Positions 18,909 through 26,279 of a DNA stretch of 51,086 nt are shown piece by piece (within the stretch, counting starts at the first letter, position 1; the number at the start of each line of letters is the position of its first letter). The translations under genes were made by a program, and so were the position numbers. A model generated the notes under the pieces. It worked only from the letters and a program-made list of their open reading frames with translations, ran no database searches and was not told the DNA's origin. This DNA is from Chloroflexota bacterium (GTDB lineage: Bacteria; Chloroflexota; Anaerolineae; CG2-30-64-16): contig VGOD01000015.1 of the NCBI GenBank assembly GCA_016876015.1, positions 1-51,086 of the forward strand, given 5' to 3'.

Positions 18909-19847
18909 ATGATGGACACACCAGAACCCACCATCCGCCAGGCGCGGGACTTCCTGGCGGGCTATTTCGGCGCGGCGCCGACCGGGGTTGCACTCATCGG
19001 GGAGGGCGCCTGGTCGCGCTGCTTCGGCTTTCGCCGCGGCGATGAGGAACTGGTAATCCGGTTTGGCCGCTACGTGGACGACTTCCGCAAGGATCAACTG
19101 GCTGCCGCCTTCGCCACACCGGATTTGCCGATCCCCCCTGTGCTCGCGGTTGGAGACGCCTTCGACGGCTATTTCGCCATCTCTCGGCGAGTGCACGGCG
19201 TCCCGCTGGAGAATCTCAGCTCTACCGAATGGCTCGCCGTCGTCCCATCCATCGTAGCGGCCCTCGAGGCGATGCGCACGGCCGATCTATCTTCTAAATC
19301 AGGCTTCGGCGGTTGGGGCAGCGAAGGTCAAGCGCCCTGCGCCAGTTGGTCGGCCCATCTGTTGGCGGTGGGTGAAGATACCCCGGATCGCCGCACCCAC
19401 GGCTGGCGCGCACGACTGGCGAACTCGCCTGGGGGCGATGCGGCGTTCACCTGGGGTTTTGGGCTGCTCAAACAGGTGGTGAGCGATGCGGTTCCCCGCT
19501 GCCTGCTGCACTGCGACCTGATCAACCGCAACGTCCTGGTAGACGGTGGCCGGATCACGGCTGTTTTCGACTGGGGCTGTTCGCTCTACGGCGATCACCT
19601 CTACGACCTGGCGTGGTTCGAGTTTTGGGCGTCCTGGTATCCCGAACTGGACATCCGCTGCCTGAGATCGGAGCTGGAGCGGCGCTGGCGTGAAGTGGGC
19701 TACGCGCCGGCGGATAAAGAGGCCAGACTGCTGGCGTGCTATCTGCACATCGGGCTGGACCACCTGGCGTACAACGCCTACCGGGGCGACCCGTCCGCCG
19801 GGGCGGAGGTTGCGGCGCGGATGCGGGCGATAGTGTCTGGAGCGTGA
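18909..19847 (+). CDS. Aminoglycoside-phosphotransferase-family kinase
   Basis: A 312-residue APH/choline-kinase-fold small-molecule kinase. It has the Brenner motif HCDLINRNVLVD (catalytic Asp203, Asn208) and the metal-binding FDWG (Asp221). The segment SGFGGWGSEGQAPCASW is like that of hygromycin-B 4-O-kinase relatives. Chromosomal members often act on unknown metabolites, and nothing here shows drug resistance. It starts one base after the aldo-keto reductase stop (ATG 18909, or 18912 immediately after), so it is the third gene of that operon. Confidence 0.88.
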   Translation: MMDTPEPTIRQARDFLAGYFGAAPTGVALIGEGAWSRCFGFRRGDEELVIRFGRYVDDFRKDQLAAAFATPDLPIPPVLAVGDAFDGYFAISRRVHGVPLENLSSTEWLAVVPSIVAALEAMRTADLSSKSGFGGWGSEGQAPCASWSAHLLAVGEDTPDRRTHGWRARLANSPGGDAAFTWGFGLLKQVVSDAVPRCLLHCDLINRNVLVDGGRITAVFDWGCSLYGDHLYDLAWFEFWASWYPELDIRCLRSELERRWREVGYAPADKEARLLACYLHIGLDHLAYNAYRGDPSAGAEVAARMRAIVSGA

Positions 19848-19863
19848 AGGGGGCGCGGATCAA

Positions 19864-19878
19864 AGACCTGACAGGTCT
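19864..19878. repeat. 15-bp perfect palindrome AGACCTG-A-CAGGTCT
   Basis: Perfect 7-bp arms around one base, 17 bp after the kinase stop codon and followed by a short pyrimidine-rich stretch (GTTTCTGG). It could be a weak terminator or a member of an interspersed palindrome family; there is no long T run. Confidence 0.6.
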
Positions 19879-19904
19879 GTTTCTGGGTGCGGGGGCCTTC
19901 CGTA

Positions 19905-19933
19905 TTGCACGGAGGTCGTTTTTCGAGTACAAT
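19905..19933 (+). promoter_or_regulatory. Promoter of recN giving a nearly leaderless mRNA
   Basis: TTGCAC (19905-19910) and TACAAT (19928-19933) are 17 bp apart. The recN ATG is at 19941, only 8 bp beyond the -10 element, so the transcript should begin at or within a base or two of the start codon. The GGAGGT at 19911-19916 lies between the promoter elements and would not be in the RNA. Confidence 0.7.
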
Positions 19934-19940
19934 CCACGCC

Positions 19941-21947
19941 ATGCTATCTGAGCTGCGCATTCGCGATCTGGCGATCATCGAAGGGCTCGACCTGGTCCTC
20001 GGCCCCGGCTTCAACGTGCTGACGGGCGAGACCGGCGCGGGCAAGTCCATCATCATTGACGCGGTCGGGCTGTTATTGGGCGATCGCGCCTCGCCGGAGA
20101 TCGTGCGCGGGGGCGCCGACCGCGCGGAGGTCGAGGGGGTGTTCCAACTCGACCCGGCCGCCGCCGCCCGCACGGCCCCGCTATTGGCCGAGCAGGGGCT
20201 GGAAGGGGATCAGCCCGGCGTGCTGATCCTGGCCCGCGAGGTGCGGGCGACCGGCCGCTCGGTGGCGCGCGTCAACGGTCGGGCTGTGGCCAACAGCGTC
20301 CTGGGCGACATCGGCGGGCTGCTGGTGGATGTCCACGGCCAGGGTGAACACCTGTCGCTTTTGCGCGAGCGCGAGCACATCGCCCTGCTCGATCGCTACG
20401 CAGGGTTGGAGGCCGCAAGGTCTGCGCTGGCCGAGCTGGTGCAGCGTGTGCGCAGCGTGCGCCGCCATCTGGAAGCGCTACGCCAGGATGAGCGCGAGCG
20501 GGCGCGGCGCATTGACCTGCTGACGTACCAGGTGCAGGAAATCCACGCCGCGCGACTCAAGCCCGGCGAACAAGAGGAGCTCGAGAGCGAACGCCGGCGT
20601 CTGGCCAACGCCGAGCAGTTGGCCGAGCTGAGCAGCGAGGCGCTGCAACTGCTACAAGAGGGCGCCGCCGGGCCGATGGGCGAAGGCGCGGCCCAAGGCG
20701 GCGCGCTCGACGCCCTGGGCGCGACAGAACACGCTCTGGCCCGCCTGGCGCGCGTGGATCCGCAGATTGGCCGGTTCGGCGAGCAGTTGGCCGAGGCTAT
20801 CGCCCTGCTGGATGACCTGGCGCGCGATCTGGGCCGTTACCGCGATGAGATCGAGTTCAACCCGCGCCGTCTCCAACAGGTGGAGGAACGGCTGCACCTC
20901 ATCCACAGCCTGCAGCGCAAATACGGCGACTCGATCGCTGACGTGTTGGCCTACGCCGAGCGCGCCGCTGCGGAATTGGAGACCATCACCCACGCCGAGG
21001 AGCGCATTGCGGATCTGGAGGCCGAAGAGACGCAGCTTCTGACGGAGATCGGCGCGGCCGGGGCCGCGCTATCCGCATCGCGGCGCGCGGCCGGCGAGCG
21101 CATGGCGCGCGCGATCGAGATCGAGCTCGACGATTTGCAGATGCAGGGCGCGACCTTTGCCGTGCAGGTCGCCTGGACGGCCGATCCGACCGGCGCGTTC
21201 GTGGCCGCCAGCGATGCCGCGGCTGTCGGCGAGCACGAGGGCCGCTATGCCTTCCATGCAGATGGCCTGGACCACGTTGTTTTTCTCGTCTCCGCCAATC
21301 CCGGCGAGCCGCTCCGTCCGTTGGCTAAGGTGGCCTCTGGCGGCGAAACCTCGCGCCTGATGCTGGCGCTCAAGACCGTCCTCGGCCGCGCCGACGAGAC
21401 CCCCACGCTGATCTTCGACGAGATTGACCAGGGCATCGGCGGCCGCGTGGGCGCAACCGTCGGCAAGAAGCTGCGGGGGCTGGCCAGGGGGCAGCCTGTC
21501 CTGGCGAAGCCAGGGGAGACAGGGGTCAGGGGTCAGGGGCCAGGGGCCAGGGGTCAGGAGTCAGAGGTCAGCATGTCTCCTGGCCTGTCGTCCAGGACAG
21601 GCTGGCAGAGCCAGGGGGGTCAGCCTTTCCCCTGGCCTGTCGTCCAGGAGAGGCTGGCGGAGCCGGGGGGGACAGAAAGTCAGCCGTCGGCGGTCGCTGG
21701 TCGGCCGGCGTCGGTCAACAACCGGCCTTCGCACCAGGTGCTTTGCATCACCCACCTGCCGCAACTGGCTGCGCATGGCGACGTGCACTTCCATGTGGCC
21801 AAGCGTGTGACCGGCGGCCGGACGTTGACCGGCGTGCAGAAGCTGGATGGCGAGTCGCGCGTGGCTGAACTGGCGCGCATGATGGGAACCGACACCGATG
21901 CCGGCCGCCTGAGCGTGTTAGAGATGATGCACGAGGTTTCGAATTGA
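19941..21947 (+). CDS. recN: DNA repair ATPase RecN with an 80-residue repeat-derived insertion
   Basis: An SMC-like protein for double-strand-break repair, 668 residues from the ATG at 19941 (the family is usually near 550-590). The head has Walker A (LTGETGAGKS), a central coiled coil (about 150-360), the signature VASGGETSRLMLALK, Walker B (LIFDEIDQGIGG) and the H-loop segment QVLCITHLPQLAAH. Between Walker B and the H-loop, at residues 518-597, about 80 residues replace what is normally a direct join (LARG to HQVLCITHLPQ). These are encoded by heptamer and palindrome repeats. A second short repeat-like segment is at residues 241-253. All catalytic motifs and the frame are intact, so function may be retained with a surface loop. 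Confidence 0.95.
   Translation: MLSELRIRDLAIIEGLDLVLGPGFNVLTGETGAGKSIIIDAVGLLLGDRASPEIVRGGADRAEVEGVFQLDPAAAARTAPLLAEQGLEGDQPGVLILAREVRATGRSVARVNGRAVANSVLGDIGGLLVDVHGQGEHLSLLREREHIALLDRYAGLEAARSALAELVQRVRSVRRHLEALRQDERERARRIDLLTYQVQEIHAARLKPGEQEELESERRRLANAEQLAELSSEALQLLQEGAAGPMGEGAAQGGALDALGATEHALARLARVDPQIGRFGEQLAEAIALLDDLARDLGRYRDEIEFNPRRLQQVEERLHLIHSLQRKYGDSIADVLAYAERAAAELETITHAEERIADLEAEETQLLTEIGAAGAALSASRRAAGERMARAIEIELDDLQMQGATFAVQVAWTADPTGAFVAASDAAAVGEHEGRYAFHADGLDHVVFLVSANPGEPLRPLAKVASGGETSRLMLALKTVLGRADETPTLIFDEIDQGIGGRVGATVGKKLRGLARGQPVLAKPGETGVRGQGPGARGQESEVSMSPGLSSRTGWQSQGGQPFPWPVVQERLAEPGGTESQPSAVAGRPASVNNRPSHQVLCITHLPQLAAHGDVHFHVAKRVTGGRTLTGVQKLDGESRVAELARMMGTDTDAGRLSVLEMMHEVSN
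20661..20700 (+). repeat. ~40-bp in-frame repeat, copy 1 (recN)
   Basis: The segment encoding GAAGPMGEGAAQG shares the core CCGATGGGCRAAGGCGCRGCCCA with 22966-23006 in the flippase gene (R = A or G). It lies in the coiled-coil part of RecN, where such a glycine-rich stretch is out of character. Confidence 0.65.
21492..21731 (+). repeat. 240-bp repeat-derived insertion within recN
   Basis: It begins with a CCTGGC-GAA-GCCAGG palindrome, then seven contiguous 7-bp units of GGGGTCA type (21522-21570), then two tandem ~60-bp copies sharing the core CCTGGCCTGTCGTCCAGGA. It is 240 bp, a multiple of 3, and contains no stop in the recN frame. The four-base G tracts with 3-nt spacers at 21522-21553 match a G-quadruplex motif in the coding strand. 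Confidence 0.85.
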
Positions 21948-21969
21948 GGCGGGGGGCGGCATAGCGTCT

Positions 21970-23037
21970 ATGGCCTGGATCTCACGTGTGAGCTTGCGCG
22001 GACTCAGTCTGAAGAGCGCGGCGCGGATCGTCCTGGGGTTGGCAGTCAGCGGTTTGTTTCTCTGGTTGACTGTGCGTCAGGTGGATGTAGCCCAGGTGCG
22101 CGTGGCGTTGGCGCAGGCGCAACTGGGGTTCTTGATCCCCGCAATCGCGACCTATTTCGTCAGCGTGGCGATTCGTGCGTGGCGTTGGAGCTTGATCCTG
22201 CGGCCGGTCAGAGTAGTCTCATGGCGACAGCTCTACCCTGCGGTGGTCATCGGTCACATGGGCAACATGCTGTTGACCGCGCGGCTGGGCGACGTGCTGC
22301 GCGCAACCGTGCTGGGCCGGCGATTGGGACGGACCGGGGGCGCTAGCGCCGGGCTGGGCAGCGTGGCAGCCGAGGGGGTGTTGGATGGGCTGGGCATTGT
22401 CGGCATCATGGTCATCACGACCCAGTTCCTCCCGCGTCCTCCCTGGCTATCGGCCGGGCTGCCCCTGGTTACCCTGGTCTTCGTGGCCGCGTTGATCGCT
22501 CTGGTCAGCATGTTGGCGCTGCGAGGCTGGCTTGTCGGCTGGCTACAGCGCTGGATCGGGCGCTTCGCCTGGACCAGCCGGCCGCTGGGCCTGCTGGAAC
22601 ACTTCCTGGCCGGGCTGGAGGCTGTGCGCGATCCGCGTCTGTTTGGCGGCGCGGCCGTGATCACTCTCCTGGGCTGGATTTCCAGCGCCTTCGAGTTCTA
22701 TTGGGTCTTTCGGGCGTTCGATCTGCCCCTGGGGGTCGGCGCGAGCCTCTTCACGGTCTCGGCCGTGGGCCTGAGCCTGATCATCCCTTCGGCCCCAGCC
22801 TACGTGGGCACTTTCGAGTTTGCCGGCGTGGCCGTCTTGACCACATTGGGGATCCCCGCAGCTGAAGCCTTCAGCGCGATCCTCCTGGTGCACATGGTCG
22901 AGGTCATCCCCGTCACGCTCGTCGGTCTGGCGCTGGCGTGGCGCGAGACGACAGTTCCCCTGGGGGGCGGCGCCGTTCCGATGGGCAAAGGCGCAGCCCA
23001 CGGCCGTGAGCGATCCGGCCTCGAAGCTGCGCCATGA
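21970..23037 (+). CDS. LPG-synthase/AglD-type integral membrane flippase (UPF0104)
   Basis: A 355-residue polytopic protein with about eight hydrophobic segments and the family signatures RAWRWSLIL, GHMGNMLLTARLGDVLRA and SAPAYVGTFEFAG. Families with this fold include the membrane domain of MprF and proteins near lipid-glycan genes; they are thought to move lipids or lipid-linked sugars. The C-terminal ~20 residues (GGGAVPMGKGAAHG) are encoded by an interspersed repeat also found in recN, and are probably dispensable. Its TGA overlaps the ATG of the radical SAM-epimerase fusion, suggesting coupled synthesis and a joint role in membrane lipid or lipid-sugar modification. Confidence 0.85.
   Translation: MAWISRVSLRGLSLKSAARIVLGLAVSGLFLWLTVRQVDVAQVRVALAQAQLGFLIPAIATYFVSVAIRAWRWSLILRPVRVVSWRQLYPAVVIGHMGNMLLTARLGDVLRATVLGRRLGRTGGASAGLGSVAAEGVLDGLGIVGIMVITTQFLPRPPWLSAGLPLVTLVFVAALIALVSMLALRGWLVGWLQRWIGRFAWTSRPLGLLEHFLAGLEAVRDPRLFGGAAVITLLGWISSAFEFYWVFRAFDLPLGVGASLFTVSAVGLSLIIPSAPAYVGTFEFAGVAVLTTLGIPAAEAFSAILLVHMVEVIPVTLVGLALAWRETTVPLGGGAVPMGKGAAHGRERSGLEAAP
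22966..23006 (+). repeat. ~40-bp in-frame repeat, copy 2 (flippase gene)
   Basis: Shares the CCGATGGGC...GGCGC...GCCCA core with 20661-20700 and encodes GAVPMGKGAAHG at the flippase C terminus. The two copies are about 2.3 kb apart in the same orientation and in the same reading phase. Confidence 0.65.
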
Positions 23038-25391
23038 GCGGTCCAGCCGTTCTCTTGACCGCCAGCCCCGGTTTCGGCGAGGCGACCGCGCATCACGAGG
23101 CTACCTCTGGCATGGGCGCGGTGACGCCTGGCCGCTGGCTGGCCGCCGATCCCCGCAGGCCCTTCATCTATCCCCCCCACCTGCTGGCGAGTTGCGCGGC
23201 CGCCGCGCGCGCGGCCGGCCTGGAGGCGACCGCGCTCGATGCGGTGGCGCACGAGCTCTCTGCGCCGGCTGCGGCGATGCGTCTGGTCGCCAGCCCGGCC
23301 GATGTGCTGGCCGTGCTGGTGAGTCATGGGACCGCGCACGCAGATGAGCATCTGCTGCGCTTGCTGCGTCAGGCGCGCATCAGGCGTAAGGTGCTGCTGT
23401 TCGGGCCGGCTGCGCATTTCGTGGCCCAGGCGTGGCTGGCAGAAGAACTGGCCGATGCTGCGCTGCTCGGCGAGCCGGAGGCCGCGTTCGCCGAGGCGGT
23501 CCAACGGCTGGCGGCCGGCGCGCTAGCCGGCGCGATCGGCGCGCGGGCTCTCCGGCCCGGACGCTACGATGCGGCTGGTCTGCTCACCGACCTGGACAGC
23601 CTGCCCTTTCCCGCCTGGGATTTGGCGCCCTGGCGTCCTTACGCGGCGGCGTCGCTGCTCAGCAGCCGCGGCTGTCCGGCCGGGTGCGCGTATTGCGGCT
23701 ATGCGGTCACGCAAGGCCGCGCCTTCCGCAGCCAATCGGCCGAACGCGCCGTGGCCGAGCTGGCCTGGCTGGTCGAGACGGCGCAGGCGGCGACCGGCGA
23801 CGGAGCAGCGGGCCTCCGCATTCAGGTGCGCGACCCGGTCTTCGCTCACGATCGGGAGAGGGCAGCGGCTATCTGCCACGGCATCCTGACGCGCGGGCTA
23901 AAGCTCAGCTTCGCCTGCGAATCGCGGCCCGAGCACTTCGACGATGCCTTGCTGCGCCTGCTGGCCGCGGCCGGCTGCACGGCCGTGAAGATCGGGCTGG
24001 AAAGCGGCGATCCGGTTCTGCTGCAGCGCATCGGCCGCGCGGCCGACCTGACGGCCGCGGGCCGGGCCATTGCGGAGAGCCAACGCGTTGCGCGCACGTG
24101 CAGCAGGCTGGGGGTCGTCTGCCAGGTGTTCGTGATGGCCGGCCTGCCAGGACAAGACGCCGCCTCGCTCGCGGCCACGCGAGAGATCGTGGCTGGCCTG
24201 CCGGCGCAATGTCGGGTGCACGCTAAGCCCTATCAGCATCATCCTGCGACCGGGCTGCCGGGGCCGTCAGCGATCGTGCCCGACGATGCGCTGGCCGAGC
24301 TGGCGCGCGTGCAGCAGCCGCAGGGGGGGGGCATCTTACGCCGCGCGTGGCGTCGGCTGGCGCGTGCAGCAGGAGCGGCGGAGACGGCCAGAGAAGACGA
24401 GGAGGAGACGCGGCCGCGCTCCGTCGCACCGCTCCTTCACCCCCCCACGGCGACCATCTCGCTGGCGGGGACACGGGTGTTTCTCACCGGGGGCGCGGGC
24501 TTCGTGGGGGGCCACGTGGCGCGGGCGCTGGTGGACGCGGGCGCACGGGTCACGGCGCTGGCGCGGCCGGGCAGTTCTTTGGCCGCGCTGGACGATCTGC
24601 CGGTCGAGATCGTCCGCGGCGATCTGCGCGAGCCCCGCCCCTGGCTCGATGCGCTGCACGGGTGCGATCTTTGCTTTCACATCGCGGCGCTGTATGGGGG
24701 CTCAGACCAGGCCGATGCGTTGTATGCCGTCAACGTCAGCGCCACGAGCGCCCTTCTGGCCGCTTGCGCGGCGGCCGGCGTGCGCCGGGTGGTGCACACC
24801 AGCACCATCGGCACGGTCGGCCGGCCTGCACATCCGGCCGCGCTGCCCGATGAGAACACGTCATTCAACCTGTGGAATGGGGCCAGCCACTATGTCCGCT
24901 CCAAATACCTGGGCGAGCTGATCGGCCGTGACTGGAACGAGGTTGGCCTGGAGGTGGTGATCGTCAGCCCCACCGCGCCTGTGGGTTCAGGCGACCGCCG
25001 GCCGACGGCCACAGGGCGGCGCATCATCGCGGCGCTGGCTGGCGAGCTGCTGCCCTATCCCGCCGGCGGGATCAACTTTATCCCGGTGCAAGACGCGGCC
25101 GCAGGCCATCTGCTGGCGGCTGTGCGCGGCCAGCCAGGGCGAACCTATATCCTGGGCCATCGCGAGGGCAACCTGAGCCAGACCGCCTTTCTGCGGCTGG
25201 TCGCAGAGGCCGCCGGCCGGCCCATCGTCGCGCCGGCGCGACGAGCGTCAGGCGGATCGCCGCCGACCGCCGGAGCCGCTCTGCCGCCCGCGCTGACCGC
25301 CGACCCGACCCGCGCCATCCTGGAGCTGGGCTTGCCGCAATCTGACTTGCGCCAGGCCTTCGCAGCAGCCGTGGCGTGGTTTGAGGGATGA
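23034..25391 (+). CDS. Radical SAM (B12-binding-type) and NAD-dependent sugar epimerase fusion
   Basis: A 785-residue two-part enzyme. The first ~170 residues resemble a cobalamin-binding-type domain but lack an obvious DxHxxG motif. The radical SAM core has the 4Fe-4S motif CPAGCAYC (Cys214, 218, 221) and downstream KIGLESGDPVLLQRIGR. After a charged linker (about 440-475) an extended short-chain dehydrogenase begins with FLTGGAGFVGGHVARAL (about 482), and has a catalytic Tyr-x3-Lys in YVRSKYLGE (about 620-624). The latter part resembles hopanoid-associated sugar epimerases (HpnA), and radical SAM enzymes are also found in hopanoid loci, so a lipid-sugar role is a reasonable inference. Both halves look complete. 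It overlaps the flippase gene by 4 bp. Its stop codon is at the first base of a heptamer array. Confidence 0.85.
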   Translation: MSGPAVLLTASPGFGEATAHHEATSGMGAVTPGRWLAADPRRPFIYPPHLLASCAAAARAAGLEATALDAVAHELSAPAAAMRLVASPADVLAVLVSHGTAHADEHLLRLLRQARIRRKVLLFGPAAHFVAQAWLAEELADAALLGEPEAAFAEAVQRLAAGALAGAIGARALRPGRYDAAGLLTDLDSLPFPAWDLAPWRPYAAASLLSSRGCPAGCAYCGYAVTQGRAFRSQSAERAVAELAWLVETAQAATGDGAAGLRIQVRDPVFAHDRERAAAICHGILTRGLKLSFACESRPEHFDDALLRLLAAAGCTAVKIGLESGDPVLLQRIGRAADLTAAGRAIAESQRVARTCSRLGVVCQVFVMAGLPGQDAASLAATREIVAGLPAQCRVHAKPYQHHPATGLPGPSAIVPDDALAELARVQQPQGGGILRRAWRRLARAAGAAETAREDEEETRPRSVAPLLHPPTATISLAGTRVFLTGGAGFVGGHVARALVDAGARVTALARPGSSLAALDDLPVEIVRGDLREPRPWLDALHGCDLCFHIAALYGGSDQADALYAVNVSATSALLAACAAAGVRRVVHTSTIGTVGRPAHPAALPDENTSFNLWNGASHYVRSKYLGELIGRDWNEVGLEVVIVSPTAPVGSGDRRPTATGRRIIAALAGELLPYPAGGINFIPVQDAAAGHLLAAVRGQPGRTYILGHREGNLSQTAFLRLVAEAAGRPIVAPARRASGGSPPTAGAALPPALTADPTRAILELGLPQSDLRQAFAAAVAWFEG

Positions 25392-25515
25392 TTGCGGACT
25401 TTGGATTTTGGATTGCCGATTTTGGATTGCCGATTTGCGATTGACGTCTCACGTCTCACGTTTGACGCTTCACGTTTGACGTTTCACGCTTCACGTTTCA
25501 CGCTTGACGCACCAC
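25390..25515 (+). repeat. Composite heptamer array, 18 units
   Basis: One hundred twenty-six bases are exactly 18 contiguous 7-bp units. Units 1-8 are GATT-type (GATTGCG, GACTTTG, GATTTTG, GATTGCC, GATTTGC, GATTGAC). Units 9-18 are G[TC][TCA][TC][CG]AC-type (GTCTCAC, GTTTGAC, GCTTCAC, GTTTCAC, GCACCAC). It begins within the stop codon of the fusion gene and ends one base before the next ATG, so it is the entire intergenic region and leaves no ribosome-binding site. Confidence 0.93.
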
Positions 25516-25516
25516 C

Positions 25517-26182
25517 ATGTCAACCTTTCGAGATCTCTGGCTAACCTTTTGGATGTCCCGTGCGGGGCGAAGGCCGCTCGGCCGGCTGGCGACGCGACTG
25601 GCGACGTGGGCCGCGCCGCCCTACAAGGGCAAGCGCAGCCTGGCGCGCAGGACGCCGGCCGGTTACGTTTCCCCGCGCGCACAGATCCTCTGCCGCGACC
25701 TGCGACTGGGCCGCCACTGCTACATTGACGACGATGTCGTGATCTACGATCGCGGGGATGGGGGACATGTATCGCTCGGCGACGCCGTGCACCTGTATCG
25801 CGGGGTGATCATCGAGATCGGGTTGGGCGCCAGCGTCGAGATCGGCGCCGGGTGTCACATCCAGCCCAACTGCCAGTTCACCGCCTTTGTTCAGGACATC
25901 CGCATCGGCCAGGGGGTGCAGATCGCGCCCGCGTGTGCGTTCTATTCGTATGAGCACGGCTTCGCCGCAGGGCAAGCCATCGCCGAGCAGCCGGTGTGGA
26001 GCAATGGCGACATCGTGGTGGCCGACGGCGCGTGGCTGGGCTACGGCGCGATCGTGTTGGACGGCGTCACGATCGGCGCGGGCGCGGTGATCGGCGCGGG
26101 CGCGGTGGTCACGCGCGATGTGCCGGTCGAGACCATCGTCGCGGGCGCGCCCGCGCGGCCGCTCGGCGTGCGCTCGGCGTGA
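25517..26182 (+). CDS. Left-handed beta-helix (hexapeptide) acyltransferase
   Basis: A 221-residue protein whose residues 55-215 consist of hexapeptide repeats, including RLGRHCYIDDDVVIYD and, at the C-terminal end, AWLGYGAIVLDGVTIGAGAVIGAGAVV (two halves). The Tyr-Glu-His segment at SYEHGFA is in the position of the catalytic His of WbbJ/maltose-O-acetyltransferase relatives. It probably acetylates a sugar of the surface glycan. The start at 25517 follows a heptamer array and has no Shine-Dalgarno sequence; the internal ATG at 25553 is an alternative. Between its end and the next gene (26183-26279) I see a short CGCAAA-rich repeat but no gene. Confidence 0.88.
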   Translation: MSTFRDLWLTFWMSRAGRRPLGRLATRLATWAAPPYKGKRSLARRTPAGYVSPRAQILCRDLRLGRHCYIDDDVVIYDRGDGGHVSLGDAVHLYRGVIIEIGLGASVEIGAGCHIQPNCQFTAFVQDIRIGQGVQIAPACAFYSYEHGFAAGQAIAEQPVWSNGDIVVADGAWLGYGAIVLDGVTIGAGAVIGAGAVVTRDVPVETIVAGAPARPLGVRSA

Positions 26183-26279
26183 AGATGGACTGCCGTCCTG
26201 AAGACAGCCCCGCTGGCCTCACGCAAAAGCCGCAAAGGGCGCAAAGAATGCGAGACCATACCTTATCGAGGAGTACTGC

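Noticed and set aside
18909-19847. Antibiotic-resistance determinant
   Set aside because: The APH fold alone is not evidence of resistance; no mobile context or specific resistance signature is visible.
25390-25515. CRISPR array
   Set aside because: Units are only 7 bp, contiguous and without unique spacers; no cas genes are nearby.
26220-26252. CGCAAA-rich stretch as a regulatory motif before the surface-protein gene
   Set aside because: Units vary in length and no symmetric or promoter-like structure is apparent; probably another interspersed simple repeat.
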